From CAVSWT01 sp963775245 (GTDB lineage Bacteria; Bacteroidota; Ignavibacteria; Ignavibacteriales; Ignavibacteriaceae): 64,000 nt of DNA. The position numbers were made by a program, and so were the translations under genes. Each line of letters starts with the position of its first letter. The stretch's first letter is position 1. The notes beneath the pieces were generated by a model. The model was not told where the DNA came from and ran no database searches. It saw only the letters and a program-made list of their open reading frames with translations. The DNA lies in NCBI GenBank assembly GCA_963775245.1, contig CAVZID010000037.1, forward strand, positions 89,871 to 153,870, read 5' to 3'. Of the stretch, positions 44,971 through 53,814 are shown one piece after another.

Positions 44971-44997
44971 TCAACTTTTATATACAAGCTTCGATTA
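44971..44997 (+). promoter_or_regulatory. Candidate sigma-28 (FliA-type) promoter of the flagellin gene
   Basis: TCAACTTT, an 11-base spacer, then TTCGATTA. The known flagellar consensus is TAAAGTTT-N11-GCCGATAA; this matches at 6 of 8 and 5 of 8 positions with exact spacing. It lies about 80 bases before the flagellin ATG. A CGGG/CCCG hairpin sits in the leader between the two. Confidence 0.5.
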
Positions 44998-45079
44998 TGT
45001 AAATGGGAGATAAAAATTTATCTTTTTTCGGGTAAGGACGCCCGAATATTGTTTTATTAATTATACAGGGAGGTACTTC

Positions 45080-46285
45080 ATGGGGTTTGAAATCAATACA
45101 AATCTCGGGGCTCTTCAAGCCTATAATCAACTTGCTAAAGTGAATGCTGCAGCACAAAAAGCACAGCTGCGTTTAGCAACTATGAAAAGAATTAACTGCG
45201 CTGCCGACGATACTTCCGGCTACAGGGTTGGTAAAGAGCTGAATGGAAAAGCTGCGGTAATGAAATCACAGCTTGGCAACGCATCTTCTGCAAAAAATTA
45301 TCTTGCTACTGCAGAATCTTCATTAACAAATATAAATGATTTATTGAACCAAATTTCAGCAAAATATAATGATGCACAGGACCCTACAAAAAACAAAACT
45401 GCAATCGCAAAAGACATAAACTCATTAGCTGAAGAAATAGATTCTATTCTCAAAAATACAAATTTTAACGGGCATAACTTATTGGCACAATCCGACGGCA
45501 GTGAACTTACGAGCAATGATGTTTTTGATGCTGGCGGAAATGTAACAATGGATTTTGCAAGCGACAGCTATCTTAAAGTTGATGATTTAAATACAGTATT
45601 AAACGGAGGTACTATAGCAGACCCTGGGGTTGCATCTTATGATGGAACCCCTTATGATATACATGGTACTGATATAATAAATTCTGAGATAGATTCCATT
45701 ATCACAGTAACATTTGCCGATAATACTACACGAACTTGTCATTTTACTTATACTCCAGATATGGGCTATCATGAAAACGGTGAAATTGAGGCTGATTTGT
45801 ATAATTCCCTTGGTGCACAAGCAGGAGTGCAGTGGGGAGCCGGTTATATGACCGGTCAGCTAAAAGATATTCATGATATAGATAATGGCAAAAATATTGT
45901 AAGTCTTGTTACAACTTCAGGATATGATGTTACCACAGCTTTTGGTATAACAAAGGAAGCTTCAGGCGGCACTTCTTCAGGAGGCCTTACAAACACAAAT
46001 GCCGATGCTGCTATTTCTGCAGCAAGTGACCTCTCAGCAGTCTCTAATAATGTTAAAAATGCACTTGGTAGAATCGGTAACTTAATGCAGTCTCTTGATC
46101 AAAGAAGCAATTTTTTAACATCTGCAATTACAAATAATACTGCCGCCGTATCAAGGCTTTTTGATGCAGATATGGCAACTGAACAATTAAATGCAACAAA
46201 AAGCAATATAGGGGTTCAGATTGGTACTTCTATGTTAGCACAGATGAATAATTCCCCGCAAACTTTACTTTCTCTCTTTCGTTAG
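45080..46285 (+). CDS. Flagellin
   Basis: A 401-residue flagellin. The conserved N-terminal D0/D1 region starts FEINTNLGALQAYNQLAKVN and includes RINCAADDTSGYRVGKELNG. The C-terminal D1/D0 region ends with FDADMATEQLNATKSNIGVQ and MLAQMNNSPQTLLSLFR. The central variable part (about residues 165-300) is short and rich in Gly, Asp and Thr. GGGAGG precedes the ATG. No other flagellar gene is in the window, so it is an orphan locus with its own promoter and terminator. Secreted through the flagellar export apparatus and assembled into the filament. Confidence 0.94.
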   Translation: MGFEINTNLGALQAYNQLAKVNAAAQKAQLRLATMKRINCAADDTSGYRVGKELNGKAAVMKSQLGNASSAKNYLATAESSLTNINDLLNQISAKYNDAQDPTKNKTAIAKDINSLAEEIDSILKNTNFNGHNLLAQSDGSELTSNDVFDAGGNVTMDFASDSYLKVDDLNTVLNGGTIADPGVASYDGTPYDIHGTDIINSEIDSIITVTFADNTTRTCHFTYTPDMGYHENGEIEADLYNSLGAQAGVQWGAGYMTGQLKDIHDIDNGKNIVSLVTTSGYDVTTAFGITKEASGGTSSGGLTNTNADAAISAASDLSAVSNNVKNALGRIGNLMQSLDQRSNFLTSAITNNTAAVSRLFDADMATEQLNATKSNIGVQIGTSMLAQMNNSPQTLLSLFR

Positions 46286-46296
46286 TTCCTCTTAAT

Positions 46297-46328
46297 GGAA
46301 CCATGATAATTTCATGGTTCCTTTTTTT
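46297..46328 (+). terminator. Intrinsic terminator of the flagellin gene
   Basis: GGAACCATG and CATGGTTCC form a perfect 9-bp stem with a 7-base loop, followed directly by TTTTTTT. It starts 11 bases after the flagellin stop codon. Confidence 0.9.
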
Positions 46329-46407
46329 ATAAAAATCTTTTCCGTTGCTTCAAACAAGTCTTAATTATAATTTATAAACATTTTTTATTGCACTAAAATA
46401 AATTTTA

Positions 46408-46926
46408 ATGTATTATGGTTTATTCCAATATACATTAAGCAGCGCAGTGACAGACCACACCCAAATATCAAAAGATGAATGGATTATTTTAGCACGTTCT
46501 TTTTACAATGAATTGTTAGTTGAAATTAGTAAAACCAAAGAAAAGGAATGGAATTTAGGAACACGATATCTTGGTTGGAATTGTAAAGAATTAGTAAATC
46601 ATATAACAAGCGCAATTACAATTAATTTTAATTTCCTAATTCAATTGGCTCTTCAGGGGAAACCTGTTCCCGAATACGGCTTTAATTTATTTTTAAGAAA
46701 TGCAAATGAAGTTGCCCGTAGAAAAAATAAAACCTTCAATGAAACAATAAATGAATTCAAAGTTGAGATTTCTAAAATCTTAAATCTTTACGATTCACTA
46801 ACTGAAGAACAATGGCTAACCCCGGCTTTCTTTTTTATTGGCGATGTTGATATTAAAACATTATTTCTTGTTCAGCTTGCGGACAATATTGTGCACTTGC
46901 GTGATCTTGAAGATGACAAAAAATAA
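46408..46926 (+). CDS. Maleylpyruvate isomerase N-terminal/DinB-like protein
   Basis: A 172-residue helical-bundle protein. ARSFYNELLVEISKTKEKEWN, LGWNCKELVNHITSAITINF and LVQLADNIVHLRDL follow the layout of MDMPI_N/DinB-type proteins, with His residues at the expected metal positions. The start is uncertain, as the first residues look unrelated to the family. Its end overlaps the SCP2 gene start by 14 bases. In some actinobacterial enzymes the same two folds are joined in one thiol-dependent isomerase, so the pair may act together. Confidence 0.72.
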   Translation: MYYGLFQYTLSSAVTDHTQISKDEWIILARSFYNELLVEISKTKEKEWNLGTRYLGWNCKELVNHITSAITINFNFLIQLALQGKPVPEYGFNLFLRNANEVARRKNKTFNETINEFKVEISKILNLYDSLTEEQWLTPAFFFIGDVDIKTLFLVQLADNIVHLRDLEDDKK

Positions 46927-47428
46927 ATGGAAATCATTCGACCCAAAAATTATTAATCCGCTTATTGACTGGTTTATGATAGTATTTCGACCCGCATTTT
47001 TCCGTCCCGAAAAAGCACAAAATTTATCAGCAATTGTTCAATATAATATAATAGGAAATGTTAAAGGCAATTGGTTTATGAAGATTGAAAACAATACGTG
47101 CAAAGTTTATCAAGGAATTATTGAAAACCCTGAAATCAAAATCACAATGACTATTGAAGACTTAATTAATTCCGCACTTGCACGGCCTTCACCGATTATT
47201 GGCAAGTTAGCTCGTTTGATTCAATGGATAGAGAAAAAAGAGAGAAGAGAAGATTTCACTGCTCATATTACAGTCAATTTAGCAAATATTACTTCTATAC
47301 TTTCAGGTAAAATTAAAATTGAAGGAGATAAATGGAAGGCAATATTTGAAGTTGAAGAATGGTTCTGGCATTTCTGGGAAAGAACCGAACAAACTCAAGA
47401 AAATATTTTGAGGTCTAAATATAGATGA
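46913..47428 (+). CDS. SCP2 sterol-binding-type domain protein
   Basis: A 171-residue protein from the ATG within the end of the upstream gene; a longer frame back to 46838 lies wholly inside the neighbour and is unlikely. LSAIVQYNIIGNVKGNWFMKIENNTC, PEIKITMTIEDLINSALARPSP and ITVNLANITSILSGKIKIEGD match the SCP2 fold, which binds lipids in a hydrophobic tunnel. Translation is probably coupled to the DinB-like gene before it. Confidence 0.75.
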   Translation: MTKNKWKSFDPKIINPLIDWFMIVFRPAFFRPEKAQNLSAIVQYNIIGNVKGNWFMKIENNTCKVYQGIIENPEIKITMTIEDLINSALARPSPIIGKLARLIQWIEKKERREDFTAHITVNLANITSILSGKIKIEGDKWKAIFEVEEWFWHFWERTEQTQENILRSKYR

Positions 47429-47507
47429 TGATATAAACATTTACTGAAATAAAAATCTATAACTCAAGTTACGCATTGTTTAAAGATGACATCTTTTTTC
47501 AATAATA

Positions 47508-47687
47508 TACTCAAGTTGATCGCCTCTTTGGGTAAACCGTTTAAACGGTTATAAATATTCATCTTTTATCATTAACACCGGGATTTCCCAAAGGGATGGC
47601 AATGCCAAATCCCGGTGTTAATGAGAACTAAAAACCTAATATTTAACTGTTTTAACAGTTTTTAATCTAAGACAGCCAACTTGAGTA
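47508..47687. repeat. 180-bp multi-hairpin element with 11-bp terminal inverted repeats
   Basis: TACTCAAGTTG (47508-47518) and CAACTTGAGTA (47677-47687) are perfect inverted ends. Inside, in order: palindrome AACCGTTTAAACGGTT (47535-47550); a perfect 17-bp stem CATTAACACCGGGATTT/AAATCCCGGTGTTAATG (47570-47623), whose loop has CCC-AAA-GGG and GGC-AAT-GCC mini hairpins; and palindrome AACTGTT-TT-AACAGTT (47645-47660). No reading frame. It fits a non-autonomous mobile element (MITE/REP-like) or a structured RNA. The rest of the 47429-47986 gap holds nothing I can name. Confidence 0.72.
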
Positions 47688-47986
47688 ATATATACATCTA
47701 TTCATACAAAGATTTTATCAAATTTATTTTATTTTTTTAATTTAGAATAGAGATGCCATCTTTTGCTGTTTTTTTTAAGCGATGTGAGCTATTAAGTTAA
47801 TCAAGTTGAAAAATTACTTTCTTTAAAGTCACTGTTTGCAAACCAGGATAACCATTGTTATTAATTTTAGTTAATAACCAGGGTAAATTAATTCAATAGA
47901 ATACATATCTATTATTTAATAACTTAAACTATCCCCGGTTTGAAAAATTTATTTTCTTTTTATAAATATATTAAAAGGATATTACC

Positions 47987-48742
47987 ATGATAAATAATAA
48001 TAACACCCCATTGCCTCAATGGAAATTTCAAAAAAGTATTTCACTACTTTTTATTTTTTCATTAATCATAATTTTTTCTTACGGCTTAAATAATTCGTTT
48101 GCTTCCACTAAACCCGGTAAGCAAAACAGCACAACTCCGCTTTCTAAAACAGTTGCCGAAAAATACGGCATTAATAACTTCTCTAAAGTTAAGTCAATCG
48201 CGTTTACTTTTAACGTAAAAATAGAGAAGAAGAATATTTCTCGCTCTTGGTACTGGGAACCCGGGACACATAAAATAATATATAAAGGTCCCGGCAGAGA
48301 CGGCAAAGAAATGAGTTATTCTTATTACGAAAATAAAGTAGATAAAAAAGATACTTTAACAACTTCTGTAGACGCAAAATTTATAAACGATTCGTACTGG
48401 CTTTTATTTCCTTTTCATTTAGTGTGGGATGAAAAAGCTAATATTGAAGATGCCGGCAGCAAACCTTATCCGATATCTAAAAAAACTGCCCACTGTCTTA
48501 TCGTTAAATATCCTGATTCTGCCGGCGGCTATACACCCGGCGATGTTTTTGAACTTTATATTGGCAAAGATAATCTTATTCATGAATGGGTTTACATGCC
48601 GGGAGGAAATGCTGCAAAAAAAAGAATAATGACCTGGGAGAAGAATAAAGACTTTAACGGAATTTTGATTTCAACAGAGCATAAAGGGCCGGATAATAAT
48701 TTCAAACTTTGGTTTACTGATATTAAAGTAGTAACTAAATAA
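47987..48742 (+). CDS. Exported hypothetical protein
   Basis: A 251-residue protein with an N-terminal membrane or signal segment (SISLLFIFSLIIIFSYGLNNSFAS) after a polar lead of 16 residues. The remaining part is beta-rich: SKVKSIAFTFNVKIEKKNISRSW, WYWEPGTHKIIYKGPGRDG, DVFELYIGKDNLIHEWVYMPGG and KLWFTDIKV. The alternation resembles LolA-like or lipocalin-like lipid-binding sheets, but I cannot assign a family. AAAAGGA precedes the ATG. Likely periplasmic. Confidence 0.65.
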   Translation: MINNNNTPLPQWKFQKSISLLFIFSLIIIFSYGLNNSFASTKPGKQNSTTPLSKTVAEKYGINNFSKVKSIAFTFNVKIEKKNISRSWYWEPGTHKIIYKGPGRDGKEMSYSYYENKVDKKDTLTTSVDAKFINDSYWLLFPFHLVWDEKANIEDAGSKPYPISKKTAHCLIVKYPDSAGGYTPGDVFELYIGKDNLIHEWVYMPGGNAAKKRIMTWEKNKDFNGILISTEHKGPDNNFKLWFTDIKVVTK

Positions 48743-48821
48743 GCAGATTTTTTTCTCCCTTATTATGATTAAGTATATTTATCATTATAAATAAATAACT
48801 TACCTTTCGTATTACGCTTAA

Positions 48822-48854
48822 ATAAACCCGATTTCTTTAAGAAATCGGGTTTAT
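48822..48854. repeat. AAACCCGATTTCTT palindromic repeat (copy 3)
   Basis: Identical over 33 bases to the repeat at 36047-36079, with similar flanks (TAACTTAC before and GAGTTACGTA after). It lies between the exported hypothetical gene and the SDR gene and may serve as transcript end. Confidence 0.75.
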
Positions 48855-48908
48855 ATCAACATGCTATGAGTTACGTAAGTAAATAGCATAAAAAAAAATG
48901 AGTCTAAA

Positions 48909-49655
48909 TTGAATAAAGTAATTATTATCACCGGTGGAAGCCGTGGAATTGGTGCTGCAACAGCTCTTCTTGCCGCTGAACAAGGTTATGATGTTTGTGT
49001 CAATTATATAAAAAATAAAAATGCTGCTGAATCAGTAGTTGATGAGATTAAGAAAAAAAATGTAAATGCAATTGCAGTTAAAGCTGATGTTAGCCGTGAA
49101 GAAGAAGTTGCATTTTTGTTTGAAGAAACCGATAAAAAATTGGGTGCTTTATCAGCTTTAGTTAACAACGCTGGGATTCTTGAAACACAAATGCGTGTTG
49201 ATGAAATGAATGCGGAACGGTTAAATAAAATATTTACTACAAACATTACCAGTTTTTTTTTATGCGCCAAAGAAGCAGTAAAACGTATGTCAACAAAATA
49301 TGGAGGAAAAGGAGGTGCGATTGTTAATGTATCATCAATGGCATCACGACTTGGGTCTCCAAATGAATATGTTGATTATGCGGCATCAAAAGGAGCGGTT
49401 GACACACTTACAATTGGCTTATCAAAAGAAGTCGCCAATGAAGGAATAAGAGTAAATGCAGTTAGGCCGGGAATTATATATACAGAAATTCACGCCAGCG
49501 GAGGCGAGCCAAACCGAATAGAACGAGTTAAAAATTCTGTCCCGATGAAACGCGGCGGACAGCCCATTGAAGTTGCCCGCGGAATTATGTGGCTGCTTTC
49601 CGATGAGGCTTCTTATGTTACTGGAACTTTTCTTGATTTGGCCGGGGGGAGGTAA
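48909..49655 (+). CDS. Short-chain dehydrogenase/reductase (FabG-like)
   Basis: A 248-residue SDR oxidoreductase. VIIITGGSRGIGAATALLA is the NAD(P)-binding TGxxxGIG motif, LVNNAGILE the NNAG motif, IVNVSSMASRLG the catalytic Ser, and YVDYAASKGAVD the YxxxK pair. The C-terminus PMKRGGQPIEVARGIMWLLS and TGTFLDLAGGR is typical of the classical group. The start is TTG; the nearby ATG is in another frame and meets a stop after four codons, so a one-base loss at the start is possible. Substrate unknown. Confidence 0.88.
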   Translation: MNKVIIITGGSRGIGAATALLAAEQGYDVCVNYIKNKNAAESVVDEIKKKNVNAIAVKADVSREEEVAFLFEETDKKLGALSALVNNAGILETQMRVDEMNAERLNKIFTTNITSFFLCAKEAVKRMSTKYGGKGGAIVNVSSMASRLGSPNEYVDYAASKGAVDTLTIGLSKEVANEGIRVNAVRPGIIYTEIHASGGEPNRIERVKNSVPMKRGGQPIEVARGIMWLLSDEASYVTGTFLDLAGGR

Positions 49656-49696
49656 CTTAAAAACTTACCATTATAAAATACTTTCTTGATTTTTTA

Positions 49697-49711
49697 TATC
49701 ACAATGTGATA
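49697..49711. promoter_or_regulatory. Palindrome before the orphan antitoxin gene
   Basis: TATCACAATGTGATA is a perfect 15-base palindrome 86 bases before the HTH antitoxin gene. It is a plausible operator for that protein or for a CRP/FNR-type regulator (TGTGA half site). Confidence 0.45.
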
Positions 49712-49796
49712 AATGTTTATCAACATGGCAAGTAAAAATGAAAAATTTGAATAAGTTGAGAATGAAAAATTTTAAAAATATTCTAAAGATGTAATC

Positions 49797-50138
49797 ATGA
49801 GAACCTCAATAAAAAAAGCAGTTGGAACTACTGTTCAGGATTTAATTAATAGAGGCATAAAAACTTCATTCACAAAAAATGAATTAAAAAAACTTGGAGT
49901 GCAAATTCCTGATGTAGAAATAAATGCAAAAGATATTCAGGAAATAAGAAAAAGAATAAAACTAAGCCAAAGTGTATTTGCAAAAGTGTTAAATGTAAGC
50001 CCATCTTCGGTTAGGCAATGGGAACAGGGAAAGCGAACTCCTTCCGGTTCAACAAAAGTATTGTTGGAATTGCTAAAAGAAAATCCCAATATTCTTAATC
50101 ACAGGATTCAATCATCTGTGCAAGGAAAACAAGCATAG
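49797..50138 (+). CDS. HigA-like XRE antitoxin without a visible toxin
   Basis: A 113-residue protein with a helix-turn-helix in INAKDIQEIRKRIKLSQSVFAKVLNVSPSSVRQWEQG and a C-terminal KVLLELLKENP. The N-terminal ~45 residues (TTVQDLINRGIKTSFTKNELKKLGV) match antitoxins of HigBA/RelE-type pairs where the toxin gene precedes. The 140 bases upstream contain no toxin frame, so it is an orphan or has lost its partner. Confidence 0.75.
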   Translation: MRTSIKKAVGTTVQDLINRGIKTSFTKNELKKLGVQIPDVEINAKDIQEIRKRIKLSQSVFAKVLNVSPSSVRQWEQGKRTPSGSTKVLLELLKENPNILNHRIQSSVQGKQA

Positions 50139-50286
50139 GTTTTAAAATATTTTAATTTAACTATTAAACCGGATAATACAGATAGTGGGAAAGGGATTGA
50201 ATTTATTTAACCTGTTGTGTATTAACTTGTTATAATTTATTTTAAAATTAAATTTGTTAGTTTTATTAAATTCTTTCGAGGTTTTT

Positions 50287-50704
50287 ATGATACTTTCTGA
50301 CAAATATAATTGGAATTCAGTACAGCAATTACCATCTAAACTATATACGTGCGGTTACTGTGGAAATCCTCTTACTTCTGAAAAAGAATATTTTGCTGTA
50401 AGCCAAAAAAATAATTGTTTTATTTACTGCATATGATATTGCTAAACGACATTCATTCAATTTTACCGGCCATTTAGGGGCAAGTTCATGGTTTAAAACA
50501 ATAGCCGACAATTCAACATTAAAATATGCTGCTTTAGTCGAACTTCATGAAAATAATTTAATGGATTTAATACTAATTTCTAAAAGAACTTATACAGATA
50601 GAAGTGGAATACAAATGATTAAAAATCTTAGGTTAACAGATTTAGGTATAGACTTTTGGAAATATGTTGAATCGTATGATGACATAAAACCTGATAAACT
50701 TTAA
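50287..50704 (+). pseudogene. Zinc-knuckle protein remnant with a frame change
   Basis: The first frame gives MILSDKYNWNSVQQLPSKLY, TCGYCGNPLTSEKEYFAVSQ, then a stop at 50434; the CGYCG zinc knuckle starts proteins of a DUF4145-like type. A second frame, open from 50402 to a TAA at 50704 with no Met, continues TAYDIAKRHSFNFTGHLG, KYAALVELHENNLMDLILIS and LRLTDLGIDFWKYVES, which looks like a winged-helix end. A one-base indel in the A-rich run near 50405 would join them. Function unknown. Confidence 0.5.
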
Positions 50705-50736
50705 CAATAAATAATTTCAGTTAATAAAATTTTACT

Positions 50737-52349
50737 CTATCCTTCCGCACTCGTCCTAAAATCTTTCATCATCCATTTCTTTGCAAGTATTAATCCAATC
50801 GGACTTATAACTGCAATAAAGCCGTAAATCAGCCACATAATTTCACTTCTTTCTGCAAGCCCGGACGAAGCAATGGAACGTAAGTAGCAATAAAATACCC
50901 GGAATATAATCCGGTTAAAAACTTTGTTAAGAACCATGGGAACTGCCCTATTCCCATGTAAGCGCCAACTTTTCCTTCCGGTGCAATTTCAGCAATCCAT
51001 TGTAAAAATCTTGGCTGCCACATTGATTCACCTATTGATGACAATAAAACATAAGTAAGAAATAAATAAACATTTGGAGTAATCGCCAATAAAAATGTCG
51101 GGATTGCCATTACGAAAGTTCCGTAAATCATCATTCGGTAAACATTAGCTTTTGCTGTTAAGCCAGCTACCAAAGGCGCTAGAATAAAAATAAGAATAGG
51201 ATTTATATTTGAGAAAAATTCAAAATATTTACTAACATTTGTTCCTGCAAAAGCTCTGTCTAAATAGTAAGGAACGGTAAGCCAGTTATGTGCAAATAAA
51301 GTTTGAACAGGCACCAAAATAAAAATGAAGAAAACAAATTTAATATCTCTAAATGGATGGTCGGGACGGTGCCTTAAAAATTCATAAAGTGCTGTTATAA
51401 ATCCGGCAATTCCAATCAGCATATATAAAATATGAGTAAGCGCATTTTGACCGGCTTCGTATTCTTTCATTCCCATCACAAAAAAGACGAAAGCTAAAAC
51501 CGTAACAACAGAATAAATGATTAAAGGTATATTATTTATTTTTTTGTTTTCTTCTTTTGGTTTTTCTTTTTCTTCACCTTCTTCGTTCTTTTCTTTTTTA
51601 GAATGAGCAACCGATGCGTCATGAGCTTCTTTATCTGATTTTTTTGTAACCAAAACTAAAGTAAGTATTAGTGCAATTGCAGTAAGAACAACATAAACCC
51701 AGAAAACACCGCCCAATCCGTTTGGAGGAAATATGGTTGAAGTATGATGCCTTACAAAAGGTGAAATAAAACCCGAAAAAAATGCGCCCAAATTCATGAA
51801 ACCATAAATTGCACCATAAGCCATTGCCGAATTTTTAGAAGTAGTATATCTCTTAACTCCTGCATAAGCAGCCGGCTGATATAGTCCATAACCAACAACA
51901 ACAAGAAACAATCCAGCAACCATTACAAAAAACATTGGACTTAAAAATCCATTAGTAAATGGAATTGTATCCGACAATGCAACTAAAATTCTCCCAGCAA
52001 GAATTGCTATAAAAGAAAGTATCAGCGACATTCTCACTCCAATTTTATCAGAGTAGCCTCCAAGCACTACCATTGCAAGAGTGATTCCGCCTGTTAAAAC
52101 ACTATAAACCCACCCAGAATGTAGGTCCGAAAGGCCAACATTTTCTGAACAGAATTTTCCTAGAATTGTTAGTATTCCGAAATAGACTAAACCTTCAATT
52201 ACATAGGGAAGATTAACTCCCCATAATGCTTTAGGAGCTTTCACAAATGCAATAGAAGTTTCTTTCAGTTCTTTAAATGCATCACTAATAATTTCAGAAA
52301 GTGATTTAGGCTCTTCAACAGTTTTTTTATCTTCAGTTATTTCGGACAT
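50737..52349 (-). pseudogene. MFS/POT-like transporter with a frameshift near the C-terminus
   Basis: The main frame (50829-52349, 506 residues) is an inner-membrane transporter with about 12-13 helices (VYSVLTGGITLAMVVLGGYSD, GAIYGFMNLGAFFSGFISP) and a charged central loop (KEKNEEGEEKEKPKEENKK). After GLYSGYFIATYVP it runs into LLRPGLQKEVKLCG and a stop. The other frame continues the family sequence IASSGLAERSEIMWLIYGFI and ISPIGLILAKKWMMKDFRTS to 50737. One base added in CC near 50889 restores a last helix. The shortened protein might still fold; an assembly error is also possible. Substrate unknown. Confidence 0.72.
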
Positions 52350-52404
52350 AAATAAACCCCGTGGTATTTTATAATGATTTAATATTTCTTTTTATGTTGT
52401 GAAC

Positions 52405-52437
52405 ACAAACCCAATTTCTTTGAGAAATTGGGTTTGT
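52405..52437. repeat. AAACCCAATTTCTT palindromic repeat (copy 4)
   Basis: Hairpin with arms ACAAACCCAATTTCTT and AGAAATTGGGTTTGT, a variant of the copies at 36047, 41019 and 48822. It lies in the 109-bp gap between the mlaE-like gene and the transporter gene, both on the minus strand. Confidence 0.72.
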
Positions 52438-52458
52438 TTGAGTAGTGATTATTAATTT

Positions 52459-53229
52459 TTAAAACAGCAGCATCCATAAAACATAATCTAAAATTAAAAT
52501 TAAAGCAGCGGACATAACGAATGAACGTATAGTTGACTGTCCGACACCTTCTGCCCCGCCTTCCGTTTGGAAACCAATGTGGCAACCCAGCAATGCCGTT
52601 ACTCCACCAAAGAATATTGTTTTAATTAAACCTGCAATCAAATCAGAAAAAACAAAAAATCTTTTTACGGAAATAAAGAAGACGGAGAAAGACACATTCA
52701 AAAAATAATTGGAAACTATAAATGCACCGAAAACTGCTATGGTGTTAGCGAAAATAACCAGCACAGGCATCATCAATATCGAAGCAAGAAACCTGGGCAT
52801 TGCCAAATATCTAACCGGGTTGATTGCCATTGTTTCAAGGGCATCAATTTGTTCTGTGACTTTCATAGTTCCAAGCTCTGCAGCTATTGATGCGCCAACT
52901 CTTCCGGCGATTACAATTCCCGTTAATACCGGTCCAAGTTCTGTAATGATAGCTCGGCTGGTAGCGCCTCCTAAAAATGAAAGCGGCGCAATTCCTTTTA
53001 ATTGATAAGCTGCCTGCCATGCAGCAACAGCCCCAGTAAAAACTGAAATGATTATTACTAAAGGAAGTGAATTCACTCCGATATGTTCCATCTGGTAAAA
53101 AATAATTTTTCTGCTGCGAGGAATAGTTGCAAAGCTTTTAATGATTCCCCAGAATAGAAGTGAAATCTGTCCAAATTCTGTAAAGAAATTTAGAGTCGAC
53201 CTTCCTAATTTTTGTAGTAGTTTTGTCAC
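52459..53229 (-). CDS. MlaE-family ABC transporter permease
   Basis: A 256-residue inner-membrane permease of the Mla lipid transport system: MEHIGVNSLPLVIIISVFTGAV, LGPVLTGIVIAGRVGASIAAELGTMKVTEQIDALETM (the hallmark GRVGA...E.DAL) and NPVRYLAMPRFLAS. GFQTEGGAEGVGQSTIRSFV is near the C-terminus. It moves phospholipids between the membranes with an ATPase (MlaF) and substrate-binding MCE protein, neither of which is in the next gene. In this window it is single. Confidence 0.9.
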   Translation of the reverse strand: MTKLLQKLGRSTLNFFTEFGQISLLFWGIIKSFATIPRSRKIIFYQMEHIGVNSLPLVIIISVFTGAVAAWQAAYQLKGIAPLSFLGGATSRAIITELGPVLTGIVIAGRVGASIAAELGTMKVTEQIDALETMAINPVRYLAMPRFLASILMMPVLVIFANTIAVFGAFIVSNYFLNVSFSVFFISVKRFFVFSDLIAGLIKTIFFGGVTALLGCHIGFQTEGGAEGVGQSTIRSFVMSAALILILDYVLWMLLF

Positions 53230-53814
53230 AATAAAAAATAATAAAAATTCCTTCGTAAATTATAAAATATTTTACTTCATAACACAGTCTAATTATTTAA
53301 ATGTTAAATTTTAAACACAACTTAATCCTTTTCATAATTTAAAACATTTAGCCACGAATTTCACAAATTGCTTCATAATCATATTCATGCTTATTCGTTA
53401 AATTAGCGGCTACATTGAACTTTAATTAAAAGGCGAACAACTTAATTTAAGCGCAAAACAAATTTTTGTTGACTTTAATATAAATCTTCGTAGCTTGCAG
53501 CATCTCCAATCGTCTTTTTCTGATACCATTATCTTTATGATAATTTCAAACTGAAACAGGTTGTTTTAGATTAGTCTTATATAAAATTGAATCAGAAAAA
53601 ATTTAATGCATTTTCTTCAAAATTGAATTCCTCGTTTCTTAGTAAATCGTTATAAAATATATAATTAAATCTTGAGAATTCTTCATATTAAAAATTAATT
53701 CGATTCTCTTTTGCGCACTGAATTTTAGTATAAAAGCACATTATTTTTAGCATTATTATTGATATAGTTAAATCGCTGAACTTTTTTCATTTTAAATACT
53801 TACAGCAATCATAG
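53230..53814. other. Gene-free region between divergent mlaE-like and kinase genes
   Basis: 585 bases with no reading frame I can support. A weak GCCACGAATTTCACAAATT-type repeat (from 53351) recalls dispersed repeats elsewhere. Promoters for both flanking genes should lie here; none can be named with confidence. Confidence 0.5.

Noticed and set aside
46838..46912. Longer start for the SCP2 gene
   Set aside because: It overlaps the DinB-like gene in another frame and the SCP2 likeness begins only after the chosen ATG.
48909..48915. Frameshift at the SDR start
   Set aside because: A one-base insertion would join an ATG to the gene, but the TTG start is workable and the evidence is too thin to call a pseudogene.
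36047..52437. CRISPR array from the repeated 33-base palindromes
   Set aside because: The copies are thousands of bases apart with genes between; there is no regular spacer arrangement and no cas gene.
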